Source of the DNA: Endotrypanum monterogeii
Taxonomy: Eukaryota > Euglenozoa > Kinetoplastea > Trypanosomatida > Trypanosomatidae
Assembly: GCA_000333855.2 (NCBI GenBank)
Contig: CM007319.1
Span: 1,706,639 to 1,770,638, forward strand
Direction of reading: 5' to 3'
DNA: 64,000 nucleotides
The notes below the pieces were generated by a model. That model had not been told where the DNA came from. It saw only the letters and a list, made by a program, of their open reading frames with translations, and made no database searches. A program made the translations under genes and the position numbers. Within the stretch, counting starts at the first letter, position 1. Every line of letters starts with the position of its first letter. Below are positions 52,411 through 63,433 of the stretch, piece after piece.

Positions 52411-52932
52411 ATCAGTCAACGCACTCTTTCTTCCTCCCCGTCGATTTTGTTCGTTAACTTCGTGTTTTATTACCTGTCGTTCATCTTGGGTGTTGTTGCC
52501 ACCGTACTTCGGCGGTTTTGTGGTGTGTGGTTGCGGGAAGAGGAGGTGTCAGCGAGGTGGCAGCCATGCGAAATAGCAGTGGACTAACTGTTAATGTGGA
52601 GCACAGGAGCGGTCGGAGATGCGGGGGAGGGTGGGCAATTGCTCGAGAAGATGTTCCCGGTTCCCGGGTTCTGTTCAAGGGAGCGTAGAGAAAAAAAAAA
52701 ATTGAACTTTCCTTTTCTCTTTGGGCCCTGCTGTCCCCTAGTCTACTAGCTCGTCACTCCCCGTTGCGCTGTCTGCACACTTCATACGGCTCCCCCCTTG
52801 CCCGTGGGTCGGTGGCGGTCGGCTCTCACTTTTCAATGAGTGTTTCCCTGAGGGCGTGGGCAGGCTTGACGAGAAGGGTTACAGATATGGTAGTGTTAAT
52901 GGTGATGTATCCGAAAATGGATAGCAGCGCGC

Positions 52933-52965
<33 letters not shown>

Positions 52966-54050
52966 TGTGCGTGACTGGTGTGGTGACCGATCCTTAACAG
53001 TTTGGCCTTCCACTTCTTCATTTCGCTCGCCACCTCACCGAACCCCTTGCCTTGTCCCCTCCCTCCCTCCCCTACCCCCGCATCATTGAGGGAGAATGTT
53101 CTGTCGATTTTGTGGTTTGAGAGTAAGTAAATGAAGAGGAGAAAAAAATGAAGATACGAGAACAGGCGCCGTGAGCCATAGGGGGTCGACACGGTGGTCG
53201 GCATGTCCCCGAGGTCATGCTTCCTTTCCCGGCGCGTGTGCCAGCTTAAAGTAGAGGGAAACAGTCCTTCAGCCGTTAAAACATCAAGAAAAAAAATATG
53301 TCAGAGGTAGTTTCCATGAGACACACAAACACACACACACACACACACACACACAACTCGGTACTGCAAAACCACATCCGATAGTGCAGACAACCGTTTC
53401 GTTGCCTCTTGTGAAAAGCACGCCGGAAATCCCCCCTCTCCCCCTCTCTCTCTACTGGTGAATGCAAAGGTGGAGGGGTAGGGGAGGTGCTCATATGTCT
53501 TGTTCTCCGCAAAGCGACTCGGTCGCCGGCTGCATACCAGCGTGTAGGCCTCTAGTACACAGCGGCACTCACCTTTTAGTGACAGAAGGCGATGTATTTT
53601 TCATTCAAACTGTTTCTTCGTGCACCGGAGAATTGACGGCCCACACGGTTTCCAGAGTCGTCCCCCTGGACACGGTGCATGCGTGCAGTTCTTTCTTTCC
53701 TCTCCATTGTGTCTCTTCACATCTTTTGCCCCCCCCTTTCATTTCCACTGCCGCCAGATCAGCGAACTCCCTTCGCTCCATCCAAATATATAAATACACC
53801 TATATATATGTATATATGTGTGTATTTATTTTAAACCTCACATCTTCGCTTTTGGTGACTTGGGGACATGAAAAAAAAAAACTAAGAAAGAGAGTGCACT
53901 CGCTATTTTCACCCTTTTTCGTTTCGGGAGCGGTTGTCGTGTGCTCCCTCTTGCGTTGTTGAGAAGATTGGATTCCTCAAAGTGAAAGCAAACGGGCCAA
54001 GCAACTCTAGCAACACAGAGCAAGACAGGTTGGGAGGGGAGGGAAAGCGG
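52411..54050 (+). other. Intergenic region before FAM184-like gene
   Basis: Contains an A run (52690-52700), a (GT)n tract (52936-52963), a (CA)n tract (53323-53354), TA-rich sequence (53786-53824), an A run (53871-53881) and a predicted acceptor AG 53929-53930. No ATG occurs between that AG and 54051, which supports the chosen start of the next gene. Confidence 0.6.
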
Positions 54051-57000
54051 ATGGCGATGTCGCACAACACGCGGGCGTCGCTAGTCGCCCAGGACGATGA
54101 CAAGCACTACAAGATGTGCAAGAAGATCGCCCAGCTCACCAAGGTTATTTATACCTTGAATAACAAGACCGAAGACAACGAACAGCGCACCGAATGGCTC
54201 CACGGCCTACATCGACAGGAAATCGCTGAGCTTTGCCAGGAATATGAGTCGCAAATCGAGCGGCTTCAGCAGCAGATCCGAAGCTTGCAGGCTGACAAGG
54301 TCAACATTGCAGCATCCCTAGAGAAGTCCCAGAGGGACCAGCTCCAAGAAGCTCAGGAGGAGTTCAAGATGCGAATTGCGGCCCTATCGCGACAGGTAAG
54401 TGAGCAAGAGTCAAAGTATGATAGCACTCTTAGAGAGGACAAGCAGCGAATGGCAGCTGAATTGGCGGCCGAGACAAAACGAGTTCGAGATGGTAAAGAT
54501 GCCGAGCTTGCGGTTCTTATCCGCGAGTACAACGACAAGTACAAGGCGATGCTTGCTGAGCAACTCGATTTGCGAGATGCGCTGGAGGAGAAGCTCAATA
54601 GAGAGTGGTCAATGGAGGCTGATGCACTACGGGCGGAGTTAGCAGCAGTCCAGGGATCAATGAATACGCAGGTGCAGTCCAAGTCTAAGCTGCTGCAGGA
54701 TTCCCTACAACGATGTGCGATGCTGTCTAATGAGAGGGATCAATTGGTGACATCACTGGAGAAGGCTGAGTCGCAGGTGCAGATGCTCCAGGGCGAAGTG
54801 CAGAGCACACAGCGTGATCTGCAGACCGAGCGACGCCTGCGTGCGGCCGTCAATGAACTGAAAAGCGAGTTGGAGTCGCGAATGGTGTCCTTGGAGGCCG
54901 AGCGAGACGCTCTAGAAGGGAAGTGCGCAGAAACGCAGCAGTCGTTAACTACCGAGAGAGCGCTCAGCGCACGCCAAGCTGCCGCAGTGCAGTCACTAGA
55001 AAACGAGAAAGCGTCCCTGTCGACCTCGAAGGAGGCGCTGGCTGAAGAGCTCGAAGAATGCAAAGCTGCGTTGACTGCCAGCGTGGCGGCACGCGACGCT
55101 GCAGAGGCGCGGCTGCGTGATCTTGGTTCTGCCTCTGCTGCCCAGGCTTCTTCTTTCAACGAGGCCGCATCGCAGCTGAGCGAGGCGAAGTCGCGCATCG
55201 CATCCCTGGAACAGGCGTTGTTAGATGCGCAGCAGAAGTTTGCCGAGGAGGTGACCCGCGCAAAGCAGAGCTTGTCAGATACACTTTTGATAGCAGCAGA
55301 GGAAGCGCGCATCTCTCAGGCCCAGCAACTAGAGGGGCTTAGCAGTGCGCGTGCGGCACTGGAGTCAGCTGCGGCATCTGAGCAACAGAAGCTGATGAAC
55401 GCACATGCCGATGAAGTTGAGGAGCTTAAACGGCAGCACTATGCAGAGGTACAACGGCTGCAGGCGGATGTAGCAGAAGCGAAGCAGTTGCTGCAGAAGA
55501 CCACACAGGAGGCGGAGGCCGCAAGTGCCAAAGTAACTGCTCTGACAGCTCGGTGCGAGGAGCAAGGTGCATTACTTCAAAACCGTGTCGAGGAGAGCGG
55601 GGCTGAGCGACACCAGCTTGAGCAGCAGCTACAAGAGTTGCAGTGTGAGCTTGATGCTCTCAGGATCCAGGCAGCGGAAGCAGCTGCTCAGGCGAGTGCA
55701 TTGGAGCGCGTGCAGGCAGAGCAGGCAGCATCTCGCGAAGCTGCGGATGCCGCGCACGCTGAGGCGCTACGGGAGGTAGAGGTGAGTTGTGCTGCAAAAA
55801 TCAAAAACGCTACTGCTGAGTACGCTGCAATGCTTAAGTCGGTACAAGAGCAGCACAAGATCGCGCTGCAGGGTGCAAAGGATGGTGCGGCGGAGCAGGC
55901 TCTCTTGATGCGCAGCGAAGTAGAAGCAAAGATTGCGGCTCAGAAGCAAAGTTACGCCGATAAAATGGCGGCCATGAGCTCTGCTGCGGCAGACACCGCA
56001 GCGCAGTTGAGCGCGCGCATCTCGGAGCTGCAGGCGGAGCTTTATCAAGCCAGGGGTCAGATCGAAGCGCTTCAAGCGTCCAACAGTGAGACGGCTCTGC
56101 AGCAACAGAGAGAGATGTCGCAGCTGCAGGGCGCGATGGCGAAGGCGCAGGAGGAGGCTGCCGCTGCCCTTAGTCGAGCGCAAGAAGAAGCTGCTGTGCA
56201 GCGTCGCGAAGAGGCGCACCATTTCGAGCTACTGCGCCAGCGGCAGGTTGCTGCCGAGAGAGAGCGGTATGAGGCCGCCGTGGCAGCTCACAAGGAGGAG
56301 CTCGCGAAAAAAGAGGCGCGCTCCAACGAGCGATTAGCAGCTGCCGAAGCACACCTTCACCGTACTATTGAGACGCTCGAGGCAACGCGGGTGAGGGAAT
56401 TGCGAGATCTCGCCGACCAGCACAACACGAGGCATCAGAAGCAACTTCAGGAGCTGGGCGCAGAGCGTGACGCCGAACGTTCCAAGCTGCAGCGCAAGAT
56501 CGATGAAATAGAGGCCACGATAAAGGAGCTCACCTCCTCGGGGGCTACTGCGAAGAAAATGTTAGAGGGGGTAATCGCCCAGCGCGATCAAATCCTGCAG
56601 GACCTCGCTGAGCAGCAGCGCAGCGGTGAGGATGCCATAACTGCTGAGAAGAATCGTCGCGTGGCAGACATGGAGCAGCTTCGGGTGGCTCATGCGAGAG
56701 AAACAGACGCGCTTGTAGCCTCCCACAAGGGCGCAATTGATAGTTTTTCGCGCCAGCAGGCCGAGGAGCGGGAGGCCCATCAGGCTCTCGTAAGCGAGCT
56801 GCACAGCATTATTGAGAAGCTGCAGTACAAGTATGATTACCGCGAATCTCGACCAGAGGACGTCGAGCTTATCAACAAACTGCTTCGTGAAGCCAATGAA
56901 AAAGAGCAAGCTCTGAAAAAAGCTTACGAGGACCTGCGCCTCTACAAGCTGGAGCTCATCAACAGAGAGGAGAACTATAACAAAGTGTTTAGTCGACAGC

Positions 57001-57098
57001 CCACCGTGGCCGACTACTCTGGTGCATCGCAAGCGACATCGAAAGGGAGCTGCTCGCTCCCCGGTATTGGTTCCATGCGCAAGCAAGCGACACGGTAG
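54051..57098 (+). CDS. FAM184-family coiled-coil protein
   Basis: 1015 residues, almost entirely long coiled coil (Glu, Gln, Ala, Leu, Arg-rich from about 45 to 960). The N-terminal block KMCKKIAQLTKVIYTLNNKT (residues 21-40) is the most conserved part of FAM184A/B, and the spacing of the adjoining helix HRQEIAELCQEYESQIERLQ also fits. The C-terminal segment (LHSIIEKLQYKYDYRESRPE, then LRLYKLELINREENYNKVF) matches a conserved end-block of the same family. FAM184 proteins are poorly understood; in protists they are found in ciliated species, so a flagellar or cytoskeletal role is inference. The start is the first ATG after AG 53930, and a second Met lies two codons on. A TTG-led extension is rejected. 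Confidence 0.85.
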   Translation: MAMSHNTRASLVAQDDDKHYKMCKKIAQLTKVIYTLNNKTEDNEQRTEWLHGLHRQEIAELCQEYESQIERLQQQIRSLQADKVNIAASLEKSQRDQLQEAQEEFKMRIAALSRQVSEQESKYDSTLREDKQRMAAELAAETKRVRDGKDAELAVLIREYNDKYKAMLAEQLDLRDALEEKLNREWSMEADALRAELAAVQGSMNTQVQSKSKLLQDSLQRCAMLSNERDQLVTSLEKAESQVQMLQGEVQSTQRDLQTERRLRAAVNELKSELESRMVSLEAERDALEGKCAETQQSLTTERALSARQAAAVQSLENEKASLSTSKEALAEELEECKAALTASVAARDAAEARLRDLGSASAAQASSFNEAASQLSEAKSRIASLEQALLDAQQKFAEEVTRAKQSLSDTLLIAAEEARISQAQQLEGLSSARAALESAAASEQQKLMNAHADEVEELKRQHYAEVQRLQADVAEAKQLLQKTTQEAEAASAKVTALTARCEEQGALLQNRVEESGAERHQLEQQLQELQCELDALRIQAAEAAAQASALERVQAEQAASREAADAAHAEALREVEVSCAAKIKNATAEYAAMLKSVQEQHKIALQGAKDGAAEQALLMRSEVEAKIAAQKQSYADKMAAMSSAAADTAAQLSARISELQAELYQARGQIEALQASNSETALQQQREMSQLQGAMAKAQEEAAAALSRAQEEAAVQRREEAHHFELLRQRQVAAERERYEAAVAAHKEELAKKEARSNERLAAAEAHLHRTIETLEATRVRELRDLADQHNTRHQKQLQELGAERDAERSKLQRKIDEIEATIKELTSSGATAKKMLEGVIAQRDQILQDLAEQQRSGEDAITAEKNRRVADMEQLRVAHARETDALVASHKGAIDSFSRQQAEEREAHQALVSELHSIIEKLQYKYDYRESRPEDVELINKLLREANEKEQALKKAYEDLRLYKLELINREENYNKVFSRQPTVADYSGASQATSKGSCSLPGIGSMRKQATR

Positions 57099-58419
57099 TG
57101 TGGGCTCACTGTTTCGCCTCTCTGTGCGGAGGCAGGGGAGGGGCTGCTGGGCGTATCATATTGTCTCTCCCCTCTAGTCATGTCGCGGAATGTCTAGGGT
57201 TTTGTGAGACGAGGTCGTGTAGCGGGCACTTATCGGGTCGTTACGAGACTTTCGCATGCTCGCTCTGTGCCCGCCCCCTCTTGGCATACGCACACACATA
57301 TTCACGCCCCCCCCCCCCCCAAACCCCACAAAAAAATCTTTTTTTTTTCTTCTCTCTCTCTTACTGTCCTAGTGTCACACAGCTTTGCTAGACTCAACCG
57401 CCGGATTACCTTGGTAAGTATGTGTGTGGATGTGTTCTCGTTGAGAGCTGTGGAGGGCCGGGAAAGAGGATGGAGGGAGGGTTGGTGGGTGGGGGGCGGT
57501 AGAGGGAGGCAGTGAATGGGCCTCGACCAAGGAGATAGGGTTTGATGTATATTTCAAAATAAAGAGCGGTACTGGTTACTTCTTCTTTTTTTATTTTTTC
57601 GTATTTTTATTTTTTTTTAGTGTTGCTCGGATCTGGCTCTGCTTTTACGTTGTCGTTGGCTGTTCCCCTTTGCTGTCTTTCCCCTGCATTTTGTTAACTG
57701 AATACATCGCTAGGCCCGAGTGTTTTGATAGTAGTGGGCTACCGCAAGCATGGCCACACCAGTCCGATGAACACGCACACACCGGCACACAAATACAAAA
57801 GGGAAAAGGGTTGTCCAGTATACCGATCCACTGGATTGACAGAGTTGGCAGATTTAAGAAGCATCTGTCCTCTATTGATTTTAATAGTGCGCTGCTTTTT
57901 TTTTGTTTTGATGAGGTACTCAACTCACGGGTTCCCACAGGCAGCACATCATTTGCTCGGTGCGGCACACACACGGTTTCGTGGATGAATCCTCAATTCC
58001 GTTTTCCTTAATTAGCGCGGCTTCGTGGTGGTTTGCATAAGATTGTCAGTCGCATCGCTGCCATCGACGACACCGATGCGACTGTCGAGTGCCTTACTCT
58101 CATTACTTTTTCTTGATATCTCCTTTTTTGTTGTCCTTTTTCACACACACACACACACACACACGCTGTTGTGGTTGCGTATTCAGTGTGTCCCTCTTTC
58201 ATTCTGCTTGCCGACACATTATTATTATTAAAGTTCTGTAAGCACTATTCTCTGTTCTTTTTTTTTGTTTCCGTCCCTGGTCTCGCTCTCCGCCCTGGTG
58301 ACATTTCATCCACCCACCCTGTGCTTCGCCTTATATTCCTCACTAGGTTCCCTCGTTTGCCCCTCCACTAACCTTCCTCAGTGGTGGCTGTAGTCAAAGG
58401 TTCTACAGGGAAAGGAATC
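57099..58419 (+). other. Intergenic region before TPR-TMEM33 gene
   Basis: Contains a C run (57307-57320), A/T runs (57329-57349, 57596-57620), a (CA)n tract (58143-58164) and an 11-bp perfect inverted repeat (58047-58057 with 58074-58084). The predicted acceptor is AG 58380-58381. No gene was recognised. Confidence 0.6.
58047..58084 (+). repeat. Perfect 11-bp inverted repeat (hairpin)
   Basis: The arm CAGTCGCATCG (58047-58057) is exactly complementary to CGATGCGACTG (58074-58084), with a 16-base loop. It is the longest perfect GC-rich stem I noticed in the intergenic sequence. It could fold in the transcript, but no known RNA class was recognised around it. Confidence 0.75.
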
Positions 58420-59568
58420 ATGGTCAACGAGTTCGCGGAGGATCTCAAGGCTCGAGGCAACGAGGCCTATGCAGCAAAGCGCTACGAAGACGCCATTGTC
58501 TTTTACGACAGGGCGATCGAGCTCGACTCAACAAATTTTGTGTACTACAACAACCGCGCCGCCGCGTACCACGAGCTCAAGAGTTACACCAAGGCGATCG
58601 AGGATGCGCGCCATTCTATCGCCCTCGAGGACAACGCCAAGGCGCACATCCGCCTGGGAGCGGCGCTGTGGGCACAATTGAAGTTTCGCGAGGCGAAGGA
58701 GGAGTTCCTAGTGGCGGAGAAAATGGACCCCTCAAAAAAGTCGACCAAGGACAGCATCGAGTTACTGGAGAAACTCATCAATCCGTTGCCCTCCGCCTCC
58801 GGCTTTGCTCACCGTCGCGGCGTGCCGCACCCATACGAGTACGCCCGTGCCGCGGCAGCAGCCAACACAGCTGTAGAGACATTTGGGGGTGAGTTCGTGT
58901 CCACGGAGACGGGTCCGATCGGTCTCGTTCTCGATGTCGCTGTCATCGTTTTCGCAGGACTGCAAATAGTGACGTCGATGTTTATGCCATCCATGACCAG
59001 AACTATATGGACGTACCTTCTGTTTATCACCATGGGTCAGCAGGCCTTGGCAATGCGGGTGCGAGGTCTCCTGCAGTTCAAGAAGGAGGTTCTGAACACG
59101 TGGATGTCGCACTTCTCATCTTTGCTTTTCGTGCTGTGCTTCTTTGCCCAGCTGACCGGTGTACAACCAATTTTGTTCATGCCAGTTTTCCTTAGCGCCT
59201 ACAGCGTGCTAGATCTCGTCAACAAACGCCCACAGGTTGCCGCGCTTGTGGGCCCCCTATACGGGATTATTGCACCGTACATGCAGCGCGCCCAGGAAGC
59301 CAAAGACACCATTCTGCTCTTCACAGCGAGTGTCGAGGCGATGCTTCTGTTCACTGTTCTTTTCACTGGCGGCACCTACTTCACCCTAGTCTATATTCAG
59401 TACATTAAGAATCGCTACAACCAGGATGGTTACATGAAGCTTGCTTTTAAGGGTTTGCGAATGAACGTGACCCGCCTTACGACTAGCTCGTTTATGCCCA
59501 AGGTGGTGGACAAGTACGCGCAGAAGTTTTTTGACCTCCTCAATGTCGTGGCGAGCCAGTCCGTGTAG
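58420..59568 (+). CDS. TPR protein fused to TMEM33/Pom33-like membrane domain
   Basis: 382 residues. Residues 4-107 hold three TPR repeats of the Sti1/SGT type (LKARGNEAYAAKRYEDAIVF, VYYNNRAAAYHELKSYTKAI, AHIRLGAALWAQLKFREAKE), which in other proteins bind HSP70/HSP90 tails. A linker follows (108-165). Residues about 166-335 hold four or five hydrophobic spans (166-190, 195-212, 228-262 and 307-333), and the end NRYNQDGYMKLAFKGLRMNV resembles the closing region of TMEM33/Pom33 proteins, which shape ER tubules and nuclear pores. A chaperone receptor on the ER or nuclear envelope is a plausible reading (inference). The TMEM33 match is by eye and moderate. ATG 58420 is the first after AG 58381; the preceding GTG-led codons are leader. 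Confidence 0.8.
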   Translation: MVNEFAEDLKARGNEAYAAKRYEDAIVFYDRAIELDSTNFVYYNNRAAAYHELKSYTKAIEDARHSIALEDNAKAHIRLGAALWAQLKFREAKEEFLVAEKMDPSKKSTKDSIELLEKLINPLPSASGFAHRRGVPHPYEYARAAAAANTAVETFGGEFVSTETGPIGLVLDVAVIVFAGLQIVTSMFMPSMTRTIWTYLLFITMGQQALAMRVRGLLQFKKEVLNTWMSHFSSLLFVLCFFAQLTGVQPILFMPVFLSAYSVLDLVNKRPQVAALVGPLYGIIAPYMQRAQEAKDTILLFTASVEAMLLFTVLFTGGTYFTLVYIQYIKNRYNQDGYMKLAFKGLRMNVTRLTTSSFMPKVVDKYAQKFFDLLNVVASQSV

Positions 59569-61066
59569 GTGTCGGGGTCTAGAGGATACAAGGACCTCAT
59601 CTGTACATATCTGTGCGTGTTTGTAACCGTCTGTGTGTCTCTTTGTCTCTGCCTCTGTGTCTGTCTTTTCCGTCTTGATAAAGCTCTCTGCTTCAGCGAT
59701 ACGCACAACGTATCTCGCGTTTCTTTCATCGCTAATCATGTTCCCATCAACAGAGGACATTTTTTTTTTTCGTTCGTTCTTGTCCACCAGCGCAGGGGGC
59801 GTATACTGGTGGCAGTTACGTGAAGCGTTTGCAGCTTTGTATCTTTTTTTTTTTGAATTATTTTCTCAGAGGTGGGCAACGTCTTCGACAAAGTCCTTGT
59901 TGAATCTACCGAAAGGAGGAGGAACATTCTGACGTAAACTCAAGGTTGATAGGAGAAATTAAAAAAAAAATATATAGCCACGCGTCAGCAAGCGGATAGG
60001 CTCATCGAAAACATCGCTTCACGGTACGCGTGCCTGTGTGAGTATCTGTGTGCTTCATGGCGGTGCGCAGTAAAAGCTAAATAAGGGTTGGCACACATAT
60101 CTTGTTTCACCTTGCATTGCCACACTCCCTCTTCCTCTTTTCATTTAAAGGGAGGGGAAGAGGGGGGGGGGCAAGGCGAAGGTGAGGCACCATTCGCTCT
60201 GTGATTTCGTTCTACTTCATTTTTTGTTGTTGCGTAGCTGTTTCTCTGTTGGAGATAGGTTCTGTCAGGGGCATCTCATTATCATAATATACACATATAT
60301 ATATATATATATATATATGTATATGTATATGCATAAACATAGTGTCCTTTTTTTTTTCATTGATGCAGGTACACGCAAGAGCCCGTAAGCTTGGTTACTG
60401 TGAAGTTCGACGTCACTGAAAGGAACCACTCATCACCTTCAGAAAAAAGAAAACAGGCGACACAATATTTCACGGCGTCTCGCACCTCTATTCAAGCGGC
60501 GTGTGTGTGTGTCGGAGGGAGAGGGGGAGGGGGAGCGAGTGTTGTTTTTTCTGTTCCCATTTTCTTCAAATTTTCTGCACATCAAACTGATTTTTTTTCG
60601 ATTCAACAGTCGTCAGAATAGGATGCTCTATTTTTTTTTTCATGTTGAACTTATTCTACTTTTCTCTTGATTCCTCATTCGCTCTTGCCTGCTTCTGTCT
60701 TGATGCACCGACGTACCGTCTCGCTTGCATAAGTAACCGACTTATTGCTTAGTGTGCAGGAGGCCGTACCTTCAGCTTCCTTCTTGCATATCTTCCAATT
60801 TCTTTTTTTTTCCCAGAGAGTGTCGTTCCCGGCAATCCCTTTCTCTTCATCGCAACACCGTCTCGGCAGCGTGGACACTCGTTTCCTTTTCAGGAGACTT
60901 TATTCCCACAGTATCCCTTTCCTGTTTCACGAAGTTTGACGCAGCGCTTCTCCTCCGCTTTGTGAGTTTGACGGGGGTGGCGAGCAGAGAAACACATCGG
61001 TTACTCTTTTCGTGAGTTGGTCAGTTCTTGATTTTTCATCCCTGCAGCGTATTGCCAATTGCCGCC
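59569..61066 (+). other. Intergenic region before DMC1
   Basis: Contains T runs (59760-59770 and 59845-59854), an A run (59962-59971), G runs (60164-60171), a TA tract (60295-60317) and the predicted DMC1 acceptor AG 61046-61047. No gene was recognised. Confidence 0.6.
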
Positions 61067-62146
61067 ATGCAGCAGCAAGCCCGGGGCTTGAGATGCGTCG
61101 AGGAGCACATCGACAGCCGAGGTGCCGCCTGTGTAGAGTCGCCGCCACTCCAAAGCCTCGTGAACGAGGGGGGTGCTGCGCAGCCTTTGCTGGAGGTGGA
61201 GCGCCTCGCAGAACACGGTATTGGGGCTGCGGACATTACAAAACTGAAACAAGCGGGTATCTTCACAGTGCCTGGTGTGCAGATGCAGTGTCGGAAGGAC
61301 CTTATTCAGGTGAAGGGTCTTTCCGAGGCGAAGGTGGACAAAATTATCGATGCCGCGCGACGCGTTAGCGATGTGGGCTTCATCACCGGCACCAGCTGCC
61401 TGCAACAGCGCAGCACTGTTTTACGTATTTCTACGGGAAGTGCGGCGCTCGATCAACTGCTCGGCGGCGGTGGCATCGAAAGCCGTTCCATTACGGAGGC
61501 GTTCGGGGAATTTCGCACCGGCAAGACACAGATCGGTCACACATTGTGCGTCACGTGCCAGCTGCCTCTTGAGATGAGCGGGGGCAACGGCAAAGCGGTT
61601 TACGTTGATACCGAGGGCACCTTCCGCCCAGAACGGATTCGGCCGATCGCAGAACGCTTCGGGCTTGACCCGAACGCAGTGCTGGACAACATTCTCGTTG
61701 CCCGTGCCTACACGCACGAACATCAAGCCTACCTGCTCTCTATGGTGGCAGCCAAGATGGCAGAAGAGCAGTTCAGCCTACTTGTCGTAGACAGTATAAC
61801 CGCCCTGTTCCGCGTGGATTTCTCCGGCCGTGGAGAGCTCGCGGAGCGGCAGCAGAAACTAGCGAAGATGTTGAGTCAGCTGATTAAAATTGCCGAGGAG
61901 TTCAATGTTGCTGTGTACATCACAAATCAGGTAGTCGCTGACCCTGGTGGGGCCTCCATGTTCGTGGCAGATCCAAAGAAGCCTGTCGGCGGCCATATTC
62001 TTGCCCACGCCTCGACAACGCGCCTTTCCCTGCGCAAGGGCCGTGGGGATCAACGCGTGTGCAAAATATTCGATAGTCCAGCTCTGCCAGAACTGGAGTG
62101 TGTCTACAGTATTTCCGACCAAGGCATCACGGACGCGGCTGACTGA
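61067..62146 (+). CDS. DMC1: Meiotic recombinase DMC1
   Basis: 359 residues. The N-terminal helix-hairpin-helix region has the DMC1 wording [26 protein letters not shown] (residues 68-93). The ATPase core has Walker A GEFRTGKT (147-154) and Walker B LLVVDS (238-243), followed by [20 protein letters not shown]. The L2 region and its end, [20 protein letters not shown], carries the GGHILAHAS wording of DMC1 rather than the GGNIIAHAS of RAD51. DMC1 forms filaments on single-stranded DNA and drives strand exchange between homologues in meiosis, so the gene supports sexual competence. The stretch before the IES motif reads LLGGGGIES, with one Gly more than I expect. The start is the first ATG after AG 61047. 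Confidence 0.96.
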   Translation: MQQQARGLRCVEEHIDSRGAACVESPPLQSLVNEGGAAQPLLEVERLAEHGIGAADITKLKQAGIFTVPGVQMQCRKDLIQVKGLSEAKVDKIIDAARRVSDVGFITGTSCLQQRSTVLRISTGSAALDQLLGGGGIESRSITEAFGEFRTGKTQIGHTLCVTCQLPLEMSGGNGKAVYVDTEGTFRPERIRPIAERFGLDPNAVLDNILVARAYTHEHQAYLLSMVAAKMAEEQFSLLVVDSITALFRVDFSGRGELAERQQKLAKMLSQLIKIAEEFNVAVYITNQVVADPGGASMFVADPKKPVGGHILAHASTTRLSLRKGRGDQRVCKIFDSPALPELECVYSISDQGITDAAD

Positions 62147-62968
62147 CTCACAGGCGAGGCAAAGTGATGTACCGTTAGCGTTTTTTTTTTTTTCGTATCG
62201 TTTCAGGTTACCTTGTGTATCGAAAAGAAATACGAGGAATGCCCTGGCGATTGCATCAGGCATTGACGAGTGTGCCGCGGAGGTTTACCGATAGTGCGTT
62301 TGTGAGGCACCTCGATTTGAATTGAGGTGTAGCGATCTGAAGATCATAATGCCACAGATTTTTATCTTAATTTTCTCCCCCCTCCTCCTCAACTGCTTTT
62401 ATCTGCTGCACTCTTTTTACTAGACACGAAAAGGTGTGACCATCCGTAAAACAAAACAAAACCGTTTTTTTTTTTTTTACCGAGTTGACTTGTTCTCTTT
62501 GCAGATGCTGATATGGTGTTGCGCCCCTGCATCGTGCGAGCTAATACAAGTGAGCCGATCTGGGGGCAGGTCAACTAGAAATCGCCGGCGTGTGGGGGTT
62601 GCGATGTCCACCGCACGATGACTATTTGAGGCAGTTCCTTTCCACAGAAGGGGGCGCTTCCAGTAAATGCCTTTCCCCCCTTTTCCAGATTGCATACACA
62701 CACGTATACCTATGTATATATGGGCCTATGTGCACGCAGTGCTGGTATCCAATGCGAGGCTCACTGATACCGCAACTGACAGAAACGGGGCTCTATTTTT
62801 TTTTTTTTCGGTACTCGCTCATTGACTAGTGGAGTCCTGCATGGGCAGATCGCTTCCCCTTCACTTTCTCTTTCTCTTTCTCTTTCTCTTTCACTTTCAC
62901 TTTTTTTTTTTGTTGTTGTTGTTTGGCGGTGCACAGCAGCCCCACTGCGAAGGGGGTTCCATCACTAA
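62147..62968 (+). other. Intergenic region after DMC1
   Basis: Contains T runs (62181-62193, 62466-62479 and 62796-62808), a (TTTCTC)n pyrimidine repeat (62863-62900) and a T run before AG 62935-62936, the predicted acceptor of the next gene. No gene was recognised. Confidence 0.6.
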
Positions 62969-63433
62969 ATGATAAGTTCACGCGAGATGCATCAGGGCGT
63001 CAAATCCATGAAGGTGAACCGTCAGCGGATTAAAGAGAGAATTCAAGAAAAGCACCAACAACAGCTGCGGCAGCAGCGGGATCGTCGGCTTAGCGGGTTG
63101 CGTGACCCAGACGATGGCGAGGATTCGAGTGACCGTCTCCAGCACGAATCTGTAGCGGAGCCAGTGGGAGTTGGCTCTACAATTGTCAGCTCTAGCCCCC
63201 CGTGCTTGGTTGACACCGCGCATTTGTGCAACCTCGCCAGGACACGGATGATGCCGACGGTTCAGGACTGGTCTGACATTGGCCACGAGTTCGGCGTCGA
63301 TATCCACGATACAGATGTGATGGAATACTTGCTGGCTCTAGAGGAGGAGATTCGACACGAGGAGTTATTTCACTTTTACGACCAGGCAAATAGAAACGAG
63401 TGGGAGGAATATTTCCGCTCTCTCACAGGTTGA
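62969..63433 (+). CDS. Small uncharacterised protein with basic N-terminus
   Basis: 154 residues. The N-terminal 40 residues are strongly basic and Gln-rich (KVNRQRIKERIQEKHQQQLR), likely a helix or nuclear signal. A disordered Asp/Ser-rich middle follows. The C-terminal 55 residues (MPTVQDWSDIGHEFGVDIHD and MEYLLALEEEIRHEELFHFY) form an acidic, aromatic helical block that looks like the conserved part. The layout of a basic N-helix with an acidic C-helix is loosely like RPA-interacting proteins, but I do not claim it; the zinc-binding part of that family is absent. ATG 62969 is the first ATG after AG 62936 and its strong pyrimidine tract, which makes it likely to be a real expressed gene. 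Confidence 0.75.
   Translation: MISSREMHQGVKSMKVNRQRIKERIQEKHQQQLRQQRDRRLSGLRDPDDGEDSSDRLQHESVAEPVGVGSTIVSSSPPCLVDTAHLCNLARTRMMPTVQDWSDIGHEFGVDIHDTDVMEYLLALEEEIRHEELFHFYDQANRNEWEEYFRSLTG

Noticed and set aside
61067..62146. RAD51 as identity of the recombinase
   Set aside because: GGHILAHAS and the [13 protein letters not shown] wording fit DMC1 better than RAD51.
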